Of a stretch of DNA of 64,000 bases, positions 53,552-63,012 are shown one piece after another. The position numbers and the translations under genes were made by a program. Location: contig CAYXYB010000001.1 of the NCBI GenBank assembly GCA_964469215.1, positions 248,001-312,000 on the forward strand, given 5' to 3'. The first letter of the stretch is position 1, and every line of letters starts with the position of its first letter. The notes below the pieces were generated by a model. That model made no database searches. It was not told the DNA's origin and saw only the letters and a program-made list of their open reading frames with translations. This DNA is from SKPS01 sp964469215. GTDB taxonomy: Bacteria; Bacteroidota; Bacteroidia; Bacteroidales; SKPS01.

Positions 53552-53764
53552 CCTATTTCAGTACAAGACACTCTGATTTCTTGGTTTTTCGCCTGTCCTC
53601 GAGCCGAAGGCTCGGGAAGGATCCTTGAAAAGTCAGAAAATCGAAGGTTTTCAATTTTTCGGGACATACAACAGCCCCGATTACACAAGATCTCAACGCA
53701 ATGCCTCAACAAAATGAGAGATATATCTGCAATTTCTCATATTCCATCTGTAATAAAAGACAAT

Positions 53765-53798
53765 TTTGTAATCTCTGTTTCCGAAATCATTACCTTTG
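53765..53798 (+). promoter_or_regulatory. Promoter candidate for the cyclophilin gene
   Basis: -33 TTTG (53765-53768) and -7 TACCTTTG (53791-53798) with a 22-bp spacer, about 73 bp before the ATG at 53871. Confidence 0.45.
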
Positions 53799-53870
53799 AT
53801 CGCAGAAACCCTGTTATACTGAGAATGTAAACACAAATTAAACTATTAATAATCGAACAATTCAATTAAG

Positions 53871-54404
53871 ATGAAAAACATATTGGTTCTGATTTTATCG
53901 GCATTGGTGATCATTCTTGGATCATGCAACAAGGAAGAGGACAAGGATGATAACAAGAAGGAGATTGTTTACAAAGCGGAGATCCATACTGTAAGAGGGA
54001 TGATGAAGGTTGAATTCTTTGCCAAAGATGCCCCGAACACTGTCGATAATTTTATTAAGCTCTCCAGGGCCAAATTTTATGACGGTCTTACTTTTCATCG
54101 GGTTGTTCCAAACTTTGTGATTCAGGGAGGATGTCCGAATGGAGATGGCACAGGGGGGCCGGGTTACACCATCAAATGTGAAACAAGTGGCGGCAATCAG
54201 TATCACGACAGGGGAGTTCTCTCAATGGCACATGCCGGCAAAGATACAGGTGGATCTCAATTCTTTATTTGTCACAACAGAGCCAACACCAAACATCTCG
54301 ACGGAGTGCATACCGTTTTTGGCAAGGTGGTGGAGGGTCTTAATGTCATCGATCTTATCCAGCAACACGATGTCATCAACAAAATCGTGATCCTGGAGGA
54401 ATAA
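53871..54404 (+). CDS. Cyclophilin-type peptidyl-prolyl cis-trans isomerase lipoprotein
   Basis: 177 residues. A lipoprotein signal (ILVLILSALVIILGSC) precedes a compact cyclophilin domain: IHTVRGMMKVEFFAKDAPNTVDNF, YDGLTFHRVVPNFVIQGG (catalytic Arg in FHRV), SMAHAGKDTGGSQFFI and HLDGVHTVFGKVVEG. It should assist folding in the periplasm, anchored to a membrane. It is followed by rfaE2 (13-bp gap) and radA in one run. Confidence 0.95.
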   Translation: MKNILVLILSALVIILGSCNKEEDKDDNKKEIVYKAEIHTVRGMMKVEFFAKDAPNTVDNFIKLSRAKFYDGLTFHRVVPNFVIQGGCPNGDGTGGPGYTIKCETSGGNQYHDRGVLSMAHAGKDTGGSQFFICHNRANTKHLDGVHTVFGKVVEGLNVIDLIQQHDVINKIVILEE

Positions 54405-54417
54405 ACACCCCGCAATA

Positions 54418-54915
54418 ATGAAATCAGAAAATAGGCTTCATCAGAAGATATACAAGGCAGAGGAGATAGCGGAGGTTGTTAAAAGGTGGAAAGATAATGG
54501 TGATGTTATCGTTTTCACCAACGGCTGCTTCGATATTGTTCACCGCGGACATATCGATTATCTCTCCAAAGCTTCCGGCCTGGGGAGCAGGCTGATTATC
54601 GGACTTAACTCCGATAGCTCGGTGAAGCGGCTTAAGGGTCATGAAAGGCCTTACCAGGACGAACTATCTAGGGCATTGATACTTGCATCCATGTTTTTTG
54701 TCGATGCAGTTGTATTATTTGGCGAAGATACTCCTTACAATCTCATCCGCCGCATTCTGCCTGATGTTCTTGTGAAGGGAAGTGACTATAGAGCCGATGA
54801 CATTGTTGGTTATGATATCGTCACAGAGTCAGGTGGAAAGGTAGCGACAATAGAATTTCTCGAAGGGTATTCCACTTCAGGAATAGTATCGGCAATAAGA
54901 GGAGGAGGCAGGTGA
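54418..54915 (+). CDS. rfaE2: D-glycero-beta-D-manno-heptose 1-phosphate adenylyltransferase
   Basis: 165 residues, a cytidylyltransferase-fold enzyme equal to the C-terminal domain of HldE. It makes ADP-heptose for the LPS inner core. TNGCFDIVHRGH carries the HxGH motif (H42, H45), followed by LNSDSSVKRLKGHERPYQ, DVLVKGSDYRADDIVG and the C-terminal GYSTSGIVSAI (the STS/SxxI/V block). It shares TGATG with radA, so translation is coupled. Confidence 0.95.
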   Translation: MKSENRLHQKIYKAEEIAEVVKRWKDNGDVIVFTNGCFDIVHRGHIDYLSKASGLGSRLIIGLNSDSSVKRLKGHERPYQDELSRALILASMFFVDAVVLFGEDTPYNLIRRILPDVLVKGSDYRADDIVGYDIVTESGGKVATIEFLEGYSTSGIVSAIRGGGR

Positions 54916-56279
54916 TGGTGAAGCAGAAGACCGCCTGGTTCTGCCAGGAGTGTGGTGTACAGAGCCCGAAGTGGATTGGGAAATGCCCTTCCTGCGGTTC
55001 ATGGAACACTTACGTTGAAGAGCTGGTTTTGCAGAAAGGGGGCGGCGAACCGATCAAATTCTCTGACAAGGGCTCAAAGGCTACTCCCAAACTGGTTTCT
55101 GATATCCCTGCCGGAAGTGAGCCCAGGCGTTTCCTAAGCGACGGTGAATTCAACCGTGTTCTTGGTGGTGGCGTTGTGCCGGGTTCCGTAATACTCCTTG
55201 GAGGTGAACCCGGTATCGGCAAATCAACATTGCTTCTGCAGCTTGCTTTACATACCCCGGCGCTAAAAACGCTTTACGTGTCGGGTGAAGAGAGTGAGCA
55301 GCAGATCAGGATGAGAGCCGAAAGAACGGGCATAATTAACGGCGAATGTCTTATCCTCACCGAAACTCTCACATCAAACATCCTTCATTATGCCTCAAAG
55401 ACCTCGCCCGGCCTGATTATTATAGACTCGGTTCAAACCCTGCAGTCTGATATGATTGAATCGGCTGCGGGAAGTGTCGGACAGATAAGACAATGTGCTG
55501 CCGAGCTTCAGAGGTTTGCCAAGACAAATGATATTCCGCTGATGCTTATCGGCCACATCACCAAGGATGGCAACATTGCCGGGCCAAAGGTGCTTGAACA
55601 CATGGTGGATGTTGTTCTTCTTTTCGAAGGGGACCGGAACTACGGGTTCAGGCTGTTGCGTGCTTTGAAAAACAGGTTTGGCTCAACGGGTGAGCTGGGT
55701 ATTTATGCCATGGGATCATCCGGCCTTGAAGAGATAAGCAATCCATCCGAGATGCTTCTTTCACAGCACGAAGAGCATTACAGCGGCAACGCAGTGGCAG
55801 TTATCATAGAAGGGGTAAGACCTCTGCTGATAGAGGTGCAGTCACTTGTCAGTTCTGCTGTTTACGGCACACCTCAACGTTCCGGAACAGGATTCGACCT
55901 CCGGAGGCTTAACATGTTGCTTGCAGTCCTCGAAAAACGGTGTGGCTTCAGGTTGGGAACCAGGGATGTGTTCCTGAATATCACCGGGGGAATACGCATC
56001 GAAGACCCTGCAACAGACCTGGCTGTTGTCAGTGCCATACTGTCGTCAAATGAAGATATCCCTGTGCCACGTGACACCTGTTTCGCGGCAGAGGTAGGGC
56101 TTACAGGAGAAATACGACCTGTAACAAGGGTGGAAGAGAGGATAAATGAAGCAGCCCGGCTTGGCTTTAAGCAGATATTCATCAGTAAATACAATACCGG
56201 AGGACTAAAAAAGAACCCCGCCATCAGGGTTATTGCTGCAGCCCGAATCGAAGAGATTGTTCAGAAACTCTTTACCTAG
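54915..56279 (+). CDS. radA: DNA repair protein RadA
   Basis: 454 residues. A branch-migration ATPase in homologous recombination. The N-terminal zinc finger is C10-x2-C13 and C24-x2-C27. Walker A is GGEPGIGKST, the RadA-specific motif is KNRFGS, and a Lon-like C-terminal domain follows (TGGIRIEDPATDLAVVSAILSS). The ATG at 54915 overlaps the rfaE2 stop; a GTG at 54912 is the alternative. Its stop overlaps that of the convergent CDSGH-type gene by 4 bp. Confidence 0.97.
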   Translation: MVKQKTAWFCQECGVQSPKWIGKCPSCGSWNTYVEELVLQKGGGEPIKFSDKGSKATPKLVSDIPAGSEPRRFLSDGEFNRVLGGGVVPGSVILLGGEPGIGKSTLLLQLALHTPALKTLYVSGEESEQQIRMRAERTGIINGECLILTETLTSNILHYASKTSPGLIIIDSVQTLQSDMIESAAGSVGQIRQCAAELQRFAKTNDIPLMLIGHITKDGNIAGPKVLEHMVDVVLLFEGDRNYGFRLLRALKNRFGSTGELGIYAMGSSGLEEISNPSEMLLSQHEEHYSGNAVAVIIEGVRPLLIEVQSLVSSAVYGTPQRSGTGFDLRRLNMLLAVLEKRCGFRLGTRDVFLNITGGIRIEDPATDLAVVSAILSSNEDIPVPRDTCFAAEVGLTGEIRPVTRVEERINEAARLGFKQIFISKYNTGGLKKNPAIRVIAAARIEEIVQKLFT

Positions 56280-56518
56280 AGCGTCTTATGTGTTCCGTCG
56301 CAGTATGGTGGAGTGGAGGTGGCTTTACACTGACAGAGCCATACCTCTTTCTCATCCTGCAATGTGAACTTTATGGGTGACTTTTCCGGCGCGGAGGACT
56401 TGTGACTGCCGTCGCAGAATGGCTGGTTGCTGCTGTAACCGCAGGCACACCAGTAATGATCTCCGGCAGCTAACTTGCATGCCGCAGGTGATTTGATGAT
56501 GTTTTCAGGCTTTCCCAT
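56276..56518 (-). CDS. Double CDGSH iron-sulfur domain protein
   Basis: 80 residues with two CDGSH zinc-finger-like motifs, each of the form C-x-C-x8-C-D-G-S/T-H: C24, C26, C35, H39 and C62, C64, C73, H77. Each binds a [2Fe-2S] cluster through three Cys and one His. No membrane anchor is present, so it is a soluble mitoNEET-like protein, perhaps in electron or cluster transfer. It converges on radA. Confidence 0.93.
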   Translation of the reverse strand: MGKPENIIKSPAACKLAAGDHYWCACGYSSNQPFCDGSHKSSAPEKSPIKFTLQDEKEVWLCQCKATSTPPYCDGTHKTL

Positions 56519-56583
56519 TTGATATTTTTTTAGAGTTAAACAATCTTAATGACTGAATATTCATAGTAAAACATTTAATTCAG

Positions 56584-57210
56584 CTAAAAGTTGAATCTGA
56601 AAGACCCGATAAATCTGTCGACATCTATTTTTCGTACCGACTTCTCTTTGCCGTGAACTCCTGCCAAATAAATCCTGTTGGATACCAGCAGTATTATGGC
56701 TTCCGACACCATGGCCGTGTCATTAACCTCCCCTTTGGCGGAGATCCTGATCCCATCGTAATTCAGGAGTGAGTATTCCAGAGAATTGGTTATCACCCCA
56801 TTTACAGGCTGAATAAAGTTAGTAGCAAGATTATTCAGGATTTTTGAACGCTTCTGTGGATTTATCATCCCGGCAGGAAGGTCGAAATGTATAACCCGGA
56901 ATTCAGCTCCGGGCAGTGAAGCTTCATGAGTGAACTGCAGAACATTCTTGTCAAAAAAAATCATCTGTCCGGTTGTTGTTTGCATTTCTCCCCCTGGTGC
57001 GTCTACGGTGAAACCTCCCTGGTTTGATGTATATGGGAAAAACTCCACATGGTTTTTATTGCCTGCAACGATTATGATGATAGCAGTAACCGTAACCAAA
57101 ACACCGGCGGCGATAAGATATAGATACAATGGTTTTATTCTGCCCGGCAATTTTATTCTAACCGGAAGTTTTATTTTTTCGATATAGTCTTTTATTTTCT
57201 TGATGTTCAT
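56584..57210 (-). CDS. Membrane-anchored hypothetical protein
   Basis: 208 residues: a basic N-terminus (KIKDYIEKIKLPVRIKLPGRIK), one membrane helix (LYLYLIAAGVLVTVTAIIIIVAG), then a beta-rich exported domain containing YTSNQGGFTVDAPGGEM, TGQMIFFDKNVLQF, LLNYDGIRISAKGEV and IYLAGVHGKE, ending DRFIGSFRFNF. The pattern resembles stress or periplasmic-domain proteins of Bacteroidota, but I know no family name. It is 7 bp downstream of the OmpA-domain gene. Confidence 0.8.
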   Translation of the reverse strand: MNIKKIKDYIEKIKLPVRIKLPGRIKPLYLYLIAAGVLVTVTAIIIIVAGNKNHVEFFPYTSNQGGFTVDAPGGEMQTTTGQMIFFDKNVLQFTHEASLPGAEFRVIHFDLPAGMINPQKRSKILNNLATNFIQPVNGVITNSLEYSLLNYDGIRISAKGEVNDTAMVSEAIILLVSNRIYLAGVHGKEKSVRKIDVDRFIGSFRFNF

Positions 57211-57217
57211 TGCTTTA

Positions 57218-58342
57218 TCAGTTTGATTCTATCACTTTGAAAAGCTCATCAAGTTTCGGGGTAAGTATTATCTCGGTGCGCCGGTTTTTGGCTCTGGCTT
57301 CAGGGGTATTCGAAGGATCTACAGGCAGATATTCACTTTTGCCTGCAGCTGTGATCCTGGAAGGGTCTATTTTGCCTTTGGATAGAATTATTCTCACGAT
57401 CTCCGTTGCCCTCAGAACGCTCAGGTCCCAGTTGTCCTTCATCTGTCCTGTTCCCCGAAGCGGCTGATCGTCGGTATGCCCCTCAACCAACACATTTATG
57501 CCTGGGTTTGCCTCCAGCACCTTTGCTATCTCTTCGAGTGCCTTCTGCCCATCTGCTCCGACTGCAGTGCTGCCTACTGCAAACAGAAGTTTGTTCTCCA
57601 TCGACACATAGACTTTTCCATTCCGTTCTTCAACCTTGAGCCCTTTGCCGGCAAAACCCAGCAACGCATCCGAGACCGTTTTGCGAAGTGCTGCAACAGT
57701 GCTGTCTTTCTGGGCAAGAACCCTTTCCAGTTCCAACAGCCGGCTCTGTTTCCCGGCAAGTTCCCGCTCAGCCTTCTCCAATGCCAGCTGCGAGGTTTCC
57801 AGATTGGAAAGCGATGCATCCATCTTCGCCCTGGAGCTGTTGAGATCCTGCTCCAGACTGTTCAGGTTAACCTCTTTCTCGGTAAGTCGCTGCTGCATAA
57901 GGTTGAGATCCCCCTCAAGCTTCTTTAGGGTATCCTCCTTGCGTATCAGCTGCTCCTGAGTCTGTAGCAGCTCGGTTGAGATACGCTGAGTCTGTAAACG
58001 GTTGTCAACAAGTAATTCATTGTTTTTCTTCATCAACAGTTCATTGGTCTGGCTCAACTGATCATTCCTTGTTCTCTCCTGAATCAACAGAGTGCCGAGC
58101 CTTGTGGTGTCGCTCCGCAATAACTCTCCATCTTTTACACTCATCTGCAACTGATCCTCACATCTGCGGAGCTGTACGTGTATCTGCTCCTGCTCCGCCT
58201 GCAGAAAAGCATTGACTCTCTTTGTCGAATCCAGTGTCTCCGCACAATCACGGTAATACCTTATCGTATTGCATGAATATGCTATAAAGACTGTAATTAA
58301 CAGAATAATAATTTTGATTGCTGCTCCCTTTACCGTTTTCAT
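57218..58342 (-). CDS. OmpA-family lipoprotein with long coiled coil
   Basis: 374 residues from the ATG at 58342 (one 9 bp upstream is equally possible). A lipoprotein signal IIILLITVFIAYSC, then a coiled coil of about 180 residues (EQEQIHVQLRRCEDQL, LEQDLNSSRAKM, LEKAERELAGKQSRL), then an OmpA/MotB peptidoglycan-binding domain: LFAVGSTAVGADGQKALEEI, VEGHTDDQPLRG, NWDLSVLRATEIV, RITAAGKSEYLPVDPSNTPEAR, NRRTEIIL. It should tether the outer membrane to peptidoglycan. It is transcribed with the hypothetical gene downstream. Confidence 0.92.
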   Translation of the reverse strand: MKTVKGAAIKIIILLITVFIAYSCNTIRYYRDCAETLDSTKRVNAFLQAEQEQIHVQLRRCEDQLQMSVKDGELLRSDTTRLGTLLIQERTRNDQLSQTNELLMKKNNELLVDNRLQTQRISTELLQTQEQLIRKEDTLKKLEGDLNLMQQRLTEKEVNLNSLEQDLNSSRAKMDASLSNLETSQLALEKAERELAGKQSRLLELERVLAQKDSTVAALRKTVSDALLGFAGKGLKVEERNGKVYVSMENKLLFAVGSTAVGADGQKALEEIAKVLEANPGINVLVEGHTDDQPLRGTGQMKDNWDLSVLRATEIVRIILSKGKIDPSRITAAGKSEYLPVDPSNTPEARAKNRRTEIILTPKLDELFKVIESN

Positions 58343-58414
58343 TTTCACCATATATTTTGAGGGGTAAAGATAAAGTATTTTCAGAAGTTGTTTGAAAATC
58401 ATATACTGAACAAC

Positions 58415-58448
58415 TTTGACAATTCTGTGCGTCGATTTCATATATTTG
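58415..58448 (+). promoter_or_regulatory. Promoter candidate for the GT-C glycosyltransferase gene
   Basis: -33 TTTG (58415-58418) and -7 TATATTTG (58441-58448) with a 22-bp spacer. It excludes the start at 58416 and implies a leader of about 85 nt. Confidence 0.4.
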
Positions 58449-58535
58449 CCACTGATATTCAATGGTGTTCCTGTTGTATTATCATCTGAAACCGGCAAGC
58501 AGATAATTTCGCTAAAGATTAACAGTCAGGGTTTT

Positions 58536-60011
58536 ATGATTAACAGAATAATACGAAACAGTTACTGGCTATTGCTGATCTTATGGATAGCAATGCATAT
58601 CCCGTTTTTGTCATCAGACCCGGACACTCTTGTAGATATACATACCCGGGGTGCATGGACTGATGAAGGGCTCTACGCAGGTACTGCAAGAAATTTTATC
58701 AACACCGGATATATCGACCCCTATGAAAACAGCCTGCTCACCAGGAACCCGTTGCAGACAATTGTTCAGATACCGGTCTTTTTTGTATTCGGACAATCAA
58801 TCATAGTGGCACGTATACTCACACTCTTTGTGGTGTCTCTTGCTTTCTTCTTTCTCCTGAGGCGCAGGGATACAGTTTCAGTGGGAATAATACTGCTTAC
58901 AGCAGGGTTTACCCAGTTTCATCTTTTCCATTTCAGCCATTATGCTATGGCCGAGGCTATGTCAACAGCCATGATCATGATGGCGTTGGTATGTATTGTA
59001 AGAGTTTCTGAACCTGAGCTTACAAAGCGCAGAAGATACAGCAGTATAGCAGGAGCCGCTGCACTCCTCTTTGCAGCTTACAGCTTCAAGATACAGTTCC
59101 TTTATATAGCCGTGATGCTCCCGGCATATACTCTGTTCAACTGGCTTTATACCTTATTCACCAGGCATCATAATAAAGGAGAGCTGAGAGATATCTTTCT
59201 GGTGTCAACCGCTTTTACTGTTCTGTTTGCACTTGTTTATGTTATTGCATGGTATCTGCCAAACAGAGAGTTTTACCACTTTGTGATGTCGCGTGAAGTT
59301 GATTCACGATTTCCTGATAATCTTAAAAATATTTTTGGTCAGGCAGGGTTTAATTTTACCGAACTTATTTTTGTTCCATACCTTAAACCACTTATTGTTA
59401 CTGCCGGTACCGCACTTGTGGCCGGTATTTCCTGGCTGCTGATAAGGCCGGGTGCATGGCGCCCTGCAGAGCGCATCCTTTTTGTTTCTTCGCTGATCTG
59501 GTTCATTCTTGAAATACACAAGGCAGCCATGACATACATGCCTCATCGCTACCTGGTACCTGCCTATACATCAATTGCGGTTATGATGGCAGTGGTTCTT
59601 GCCGTTACCTTCAGGAAGGGGAATGTGATTCGTCTGGTTACAGTAATCCTGATTGCTCTTATTGCCGGATGGCAGCTAAGGTATACCCACGAAGCATATA
59701 TGAGAAGAACCCGGGATCTGCAAACGGTGAACAACTATCTGAAGCGGTACAACTGGCATGGGAAGACTATAACGGGTGCATGGGCACCATCGGTAACCTG
59801 GGGTACACAGGCAAGGGTATTTCCTGTATGGTACGGCTTTGTGAATGACCACAGAGCTATTGATGCCGATATGATCATCACCGAGAGCGATCAGGACGAC
59901 AGCGACAGGAGTCTTATCAACAGAGGTATTGATCTTGTGGAGCTTACAGACAGCACCAGGCGGTTTAAAGTCTGGAGATATGAGGTTGACCTTAACTGGT
60001 TGAAGAGGTAG
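58536..60011 (+). CDS. GT-C fold glycosyltransferase (GT39/ArnT-like)
   Basis: 491 residues with about ten membrane helices. The first periplasmic loop carries a D-E pair in GAWTDEGLYAGTARNFI (D43, E44), the family's catalytic/metal motif, followed by FGQSIIVARILTLF. The C-terminal region is a short soluble domain. GT-C enzymes transfer sugars from polyprenyl-linked donors to lipids or proteins at the membrane; the acceptor is unknown. Start chosen at 58536 because the promoter (58415-58448) covers earlier ATGs. Confidence 0.88.
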   Translation: MINRIIRNSYWLLLILWIAMHIPFLSSDPDTLVDIHTRGAWTDEGLYAGTARNFINTGYIDPYENSLLTRNPLQTIVQIPVFFVFGQSIIVARILTLFVVSLAFFFLLRRRDTVSVGIILLTAGFTQFHLFHFSHYAMAEAMSTAMIMMALVCIVRVSEPELTKRRRYSSIAGAAALLFAAYSFKIQFLYIAVMLPAYTLFNWLYTLFTRHHNKGELRDIFLVSTAFTVLFALVYVIAWYLPNREFYHFVMSREVDSRFPDNLKNIFGQAGFNFTELIFVPYLKPLIVTAGTALVAGISWLLIRPGAWRPAERILFVSSLIWFILEIHKAAMTYMPHRYLVPAYTSIAVMMAVVLAVTFRKGNVIRLVTVILIALIAGWQLRYTHEAYMRRTRDLQTVNNYLKRYNWHGKTITGAWAPSVTWGTQARVFPVWYGFVNDHRAIDADMIITESDQDDSDRSLINRGIDLVELTDSTRRFKVWRYEVDLNWLKR

Positions 60012-60043
60012 GAAAAAATATCACTTCAATTAAGGTTCTATTA

Positions 60044-61711
60044 TCAGAACTGAAAATAGATAAAAGGCTGCATATCGGCAGAAATTGACTGGTAAATCAC
60101 GAAGACTACCCCGGCACTTATTATAGCCTTTGCCCAGATAGGAGTGCCGATAAACCAGTTCATATACTTCTCCTTAAGCCTTGAAGGCCACCAGTGAAGT
60201 ACAAAACCGAACAACATCATCAAAAATACCCACTTATAACCGATAACGATATCGGGGATTAGGCTGAACTGGAAATCGGTACCAATCTGGTGCAGCAACT
60301 CGAGTGTTCCCTCCATCGACTCACCTCTGAACCATATTCTTGTGAAACTGATGAAGTTGAAGGTAAGAAATATCTTCCAGAAAGTGGCTAATTGGTGTGT
60401 TGCCTTCTCCCAGGGGCTGATTCTGCGCCAGTACTTATAAAAGATCACCCCAAGACCGTTGAGGCCGCCCCAGATCACAAACATCCAGCTTGCCCCGTGC
60501 CATAATCCCCCCAAAAGCATTGTGAGAAGGATGTTGATGTTGGTGGTTATATGCTTCCGCAGAGGTGGAAACAGCCTGGTGAGGAGCCAGATAACCGTAA
60601 ACGACCCTGCCATTGAAGGTATCAGCACAAGTTCCCCCGAAATAAAGATTACAAATGTCAATATGGATATCAGGCTGATCCAGGTAAACAGCGACCCTTT
60701 ACGGTTGCCCCCCATCGGTATATAAAGATAATCCTTCAGCCATGATGACAAAGATATATGCCACCTTTTCCAGAATTCACCGGTGTTCTTTGCCTTGTAT
60801 GGAGAGTTGAAGTTCTCCCTTAGCCTGAATCCCATCAGCAAAGCCACCCCTATGGCAATATCGGTGTATCCCGAAAAATCACAATAGACCTGAAGAGAGT
60901 ACCCATAAAGCCCCATCAGGTTCTCGAAACCGGTATAACTCAGATGATTGCCGAAGACACGATCGATAAAATTCACCGCTATGTAGTCTCCAATAAATAT
61001 CTTTTTTATCAATCCCTTTAGTATCATCCATACTGCAAACCCAAACTCCTCTCTCGTAAGGCTGAAGTCCTTGTATATCTGTGGTATAAACTCAGATGCC
61101 CTCACAATAGGCCCTGCCACAAGCTGTGGAAAGAACGAAACATAAAATCCGAAATCAATAACGTTCCTTACCGGTTTTAAAAGCCCCCGGTAAACATCCA
61201 TCGAATAGCTGATGGTCTGAAAAGTGAAGAAGCTGATCCCCACAGGAAGTAGTATTGCACCTACATCGAAGTGTGTGCCCGTAGCTGTATTCGCAATTCT
61301 TGCGAGATGATTCACCACCTGATACTGAGAACCGAAAAAGTTGTTGAATGAATCAACAAAAAAATATGCGTATTTGAAATAACCCAGTAACCCCAGATTG
61401 GAAATTATGCTCAATGCAACAAGGATCTGTTTTACAGGCTTCCTTTTACTATTATATATCCCCATGCCGATAAAGAAATCAATCAGGGTTGAAAAAATCA
61501 GTATGAAAAAGAAAAACCCCGATGATTTGTAATAGAAGAAAAGGCTCATAAGGAAGAGATAACCGCTTCTTAATGTTCTGTTTTTTGAATTTCCGATAAA
61601 AGAATAAATAATCAGAACCACAAGTAAAAATGCCCAGAAATAAAATTGGGTAAAAATAAGCGGATGCTTTTCGTTATAGTTGAATATCGCTATCAGATAG
61701 TCCCTTATCAT
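60044..61711 (-). CDS. MBOAT family O-acyltransferase (AlgI/DltB-like)
   Basis: 555 residues with about 11 membrane helices. Family signatures: ILLPVGISFFTFQTISYSMDVYRG, FPQLVAGPIVRASEFIPQI, QVYCDFSGYTDIAIGVALLMGF, LWKDY-like block SSWLKDYLYIPMGGNRKGS and the catalytic His in LLGGLWHGASWMFVIWGG. It probably passes acyl (often acetyl) groups across the membrane for polysaccharide or peptidoglycan modification. Two SGNH proteins lie directly upstream in the same operon (26-bp gap). Confidence 0.95.
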   Translation of the reverse strand: MIRDYLIAIFNYNEKHPLIFTQFYFWAFLLVVLIIYSFIGNSKNRTLRSGYLFLMSLFFYYKSSGFFFFILIFSTLIDFFIGMGIYNSKRKPVKQILVALSIISNLGLLGYFKYAYFFVDSFNNFFGSQYQVVNHLARIANTATGTHFDVGAILLPVGISFFTFQTISYSMDVYRGLLKPVRNVIDFGFYVSFFPQLVAGPIVRASEFIPQIYKDFSLTREEFGFAVWMILKGLIKKIFIGDYIAVNFIDRVFGNHLSYTGFENLMGLYGYSLQVYCDFSGYTDIAIGVALLMGFRLRENFNSPYKAKNTGEFWKRWHISLSSWLKDYLYIPMGGNRKGSLFTWISLISILTFVIFISGELVLIPSMAGSFTVIWLLTRLFPPLRKHITTNINILLTMLLGGLWHGASWMFVIWGGLNGLGVIFYKYWRRISPWEKATHQLATFWKIFLTFNFISFTRIWFRGESMEGTLELLHQIGTDFQFSLIPDIVIGYKWVFLMMLFGFVLHWWPSRLKEKYMNWFIGTPIWAKAIISAGVVFVIYQSISADMQPFIYFQF

Positions 61712-61737
61712 GGCAATATTTGTTTTCTGCGTTTGGA

Positions 61738-63003
61738 TTATAGTTCAGTTATTTTTTCGAGATGATTACCGTAACTTTTAATTATCGCGTTGAAAAACAG
61801 ATCTCCTTTCAACAGGTATCCTTTCGGGGTAAAATGGATCCTGTCTTTTTGTATCATACCGTTTCTATACCATACAGGTACTGAGTTAATCCCCCCCATC
61901 ACCTGAAAGAAATTCCATATATTGCAGTTAAAGGTTTCAGCAAGTTCGTAAATAACTCTCTCCTGATACCTGGTGTTTTGGTTCGGCCGTTTACGTCCAA
62001 GATATACATCATTGGGTACAGTAATGATAATATCTGCTTTGGGTGCTGTTGCTTTTATCTTCTCAATAAGCTGTATATAGTTATTTTTATAAACCACGGG
62101 ATCAAAATTTTTCGAAAACCCGTCGTTGGTGCCTAATGAAAGAATCACAAGGTCAGGATTTATCAGGCTTAGTTGCTCCTGCAACAGGTTGGCCCTGAGA
62201 AAAGAAGGTATGCTTGCACCGTTAACCCCCAATGAATGGTAGACTATACCAGGATCATCGGAAATGAGTTGTACCCCATAAAATTCTATATAAGAAGATT
62301 GATCTGGACTCCTGAAAAACTCAAGGGTAAATGTATCTACCGGAGCGTTAAGTTTTATTTCTGTATAACCAGCAGGATATTCAGTGATTGTATTAACGAG
62401 CCAGGCATCTTCAGAAGCCAGGCCAACACTGTAAGCCAGTGCGGGATCAAAATGAAATACTCTGAGAAGGGTTGTATTATATTTATGTTCAGAATCCCTA
62501 TTGCTGATAGTTATGGTGGCAAGGGTGTCGTTTGTTACTGCCATCATGCCTGTGAGCCCGTAATTGCAGATAAGATTCCGCTGTGTGTTCCGGCAATGTT
62601 GCCATCTGCCTGTCCACGAAACGGAATAGTTACGGGGATTGTTTGATCCGGTAACCGATATCGGAAACACAAGCCCACGGCCTCCATTCATCCCCGGTTG
62701 AAGGTTCTGTAACTTCTTCCTTACCTGGTGACTGTAGACGTCAGTCTGAATATGGGAACCTCCAATGTGTATGATGTTTATCTGACCCTCACCCCTGAAG
62801 ATGAGAGTGTCGAGCCGGGAGAAAAAATGAGTCAGCACCTCTCCTCCACCTGGGTGTAATATAGTGTTGGTGTCGTAGTTCACAAAACTGAAATATTCAA
62901 CACTGGTGGGATCATCAATGAACTGCTGACCATTGAGTGAATATGCCGAAAGCATTATGCAAATTGTCACTAAAACTGTTTGATAACTCTTCACTCCCTT
63001 CAA
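61738..63003 (-). CDS. Exported SGNH/GDSL-type protein of the O-acylation locus
   Basis: 421 residues with a signal peptide (VLVTICIMLSAYSLNG). SGNH blocks: I is IIHIGGSHIQTD with S83 (GGS instead of the common GDS), II is SLGVNGASI, III is ILSLGTNDG, and V is D387-R-I-H390 (DRIHFTPKGY). The layout matches periplasmic O-acetyltransferase/esterase partners of MBOAT proteins. It is 9 bp from a second, paralogous SGNH gene and 26 bp from the MBOAT gene. Confidence 0.88.
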   Translation of the reverse strand: MKGVKSYQTVLVTICIMLSAYSLNGQQFIDDPTSVEYFSFVNYDTNTILHPGGGEVLTHFFSRLDTLIFRGEGQINIIHIGGSHIQTDVYSHQVRKKLQNLQPGMNGGRGLVFPISVTGSNNPRNYSVSWTGRWQHCRNTQRNLICNYGLTGMMAVTNDTLATITISNRDSEHKYNTTLLRVFHFDPALAYSVGLASEDAWLVNTITEYPAGYTEIKLNAPVDTFTLEFFRSPDQSSYIEFYGVQLISDDPGIVYHSLGVNGASIPSFLRANLLQEQLSLINPDLVILSLGTNDGFSKNFDPVVYKNNYIQLIEKIKATAPKADIIITVPNDVYLGRKRPNQNTRYQERVIYELAETFNCNIWNFFQVMGGINSVPVWYRNGMIQKDRIHFTPKGYLLKGDLFFNAIIKSYGNHLEKITEL

Positions 63004-63012
63004 CCCCTCAGG

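Larger units (their letters stand above)
53408..53870. other. Intergenic region with hairpins and two promoters
   Basis: 463 bp between divergent genes. A plus-strand open frame at 53474-53830 has no recognisable similarity and biased composition, so I do not call it. The region holds a perfect inverted repeat (53532-53551), a CGAGCC-GAA-GGCTCG hairpin (53600-53614) and a promoter candidate for each neighbour. Confidence 0.55.

Noticed and set aside
53474..53830. 118-residue plus-strand open frame between the AAA_14 and cyclophilin genes
   Set aside because: It crosses two hairpins and a promoter, has low-complexity N-terminal composition and no recognisable domain.
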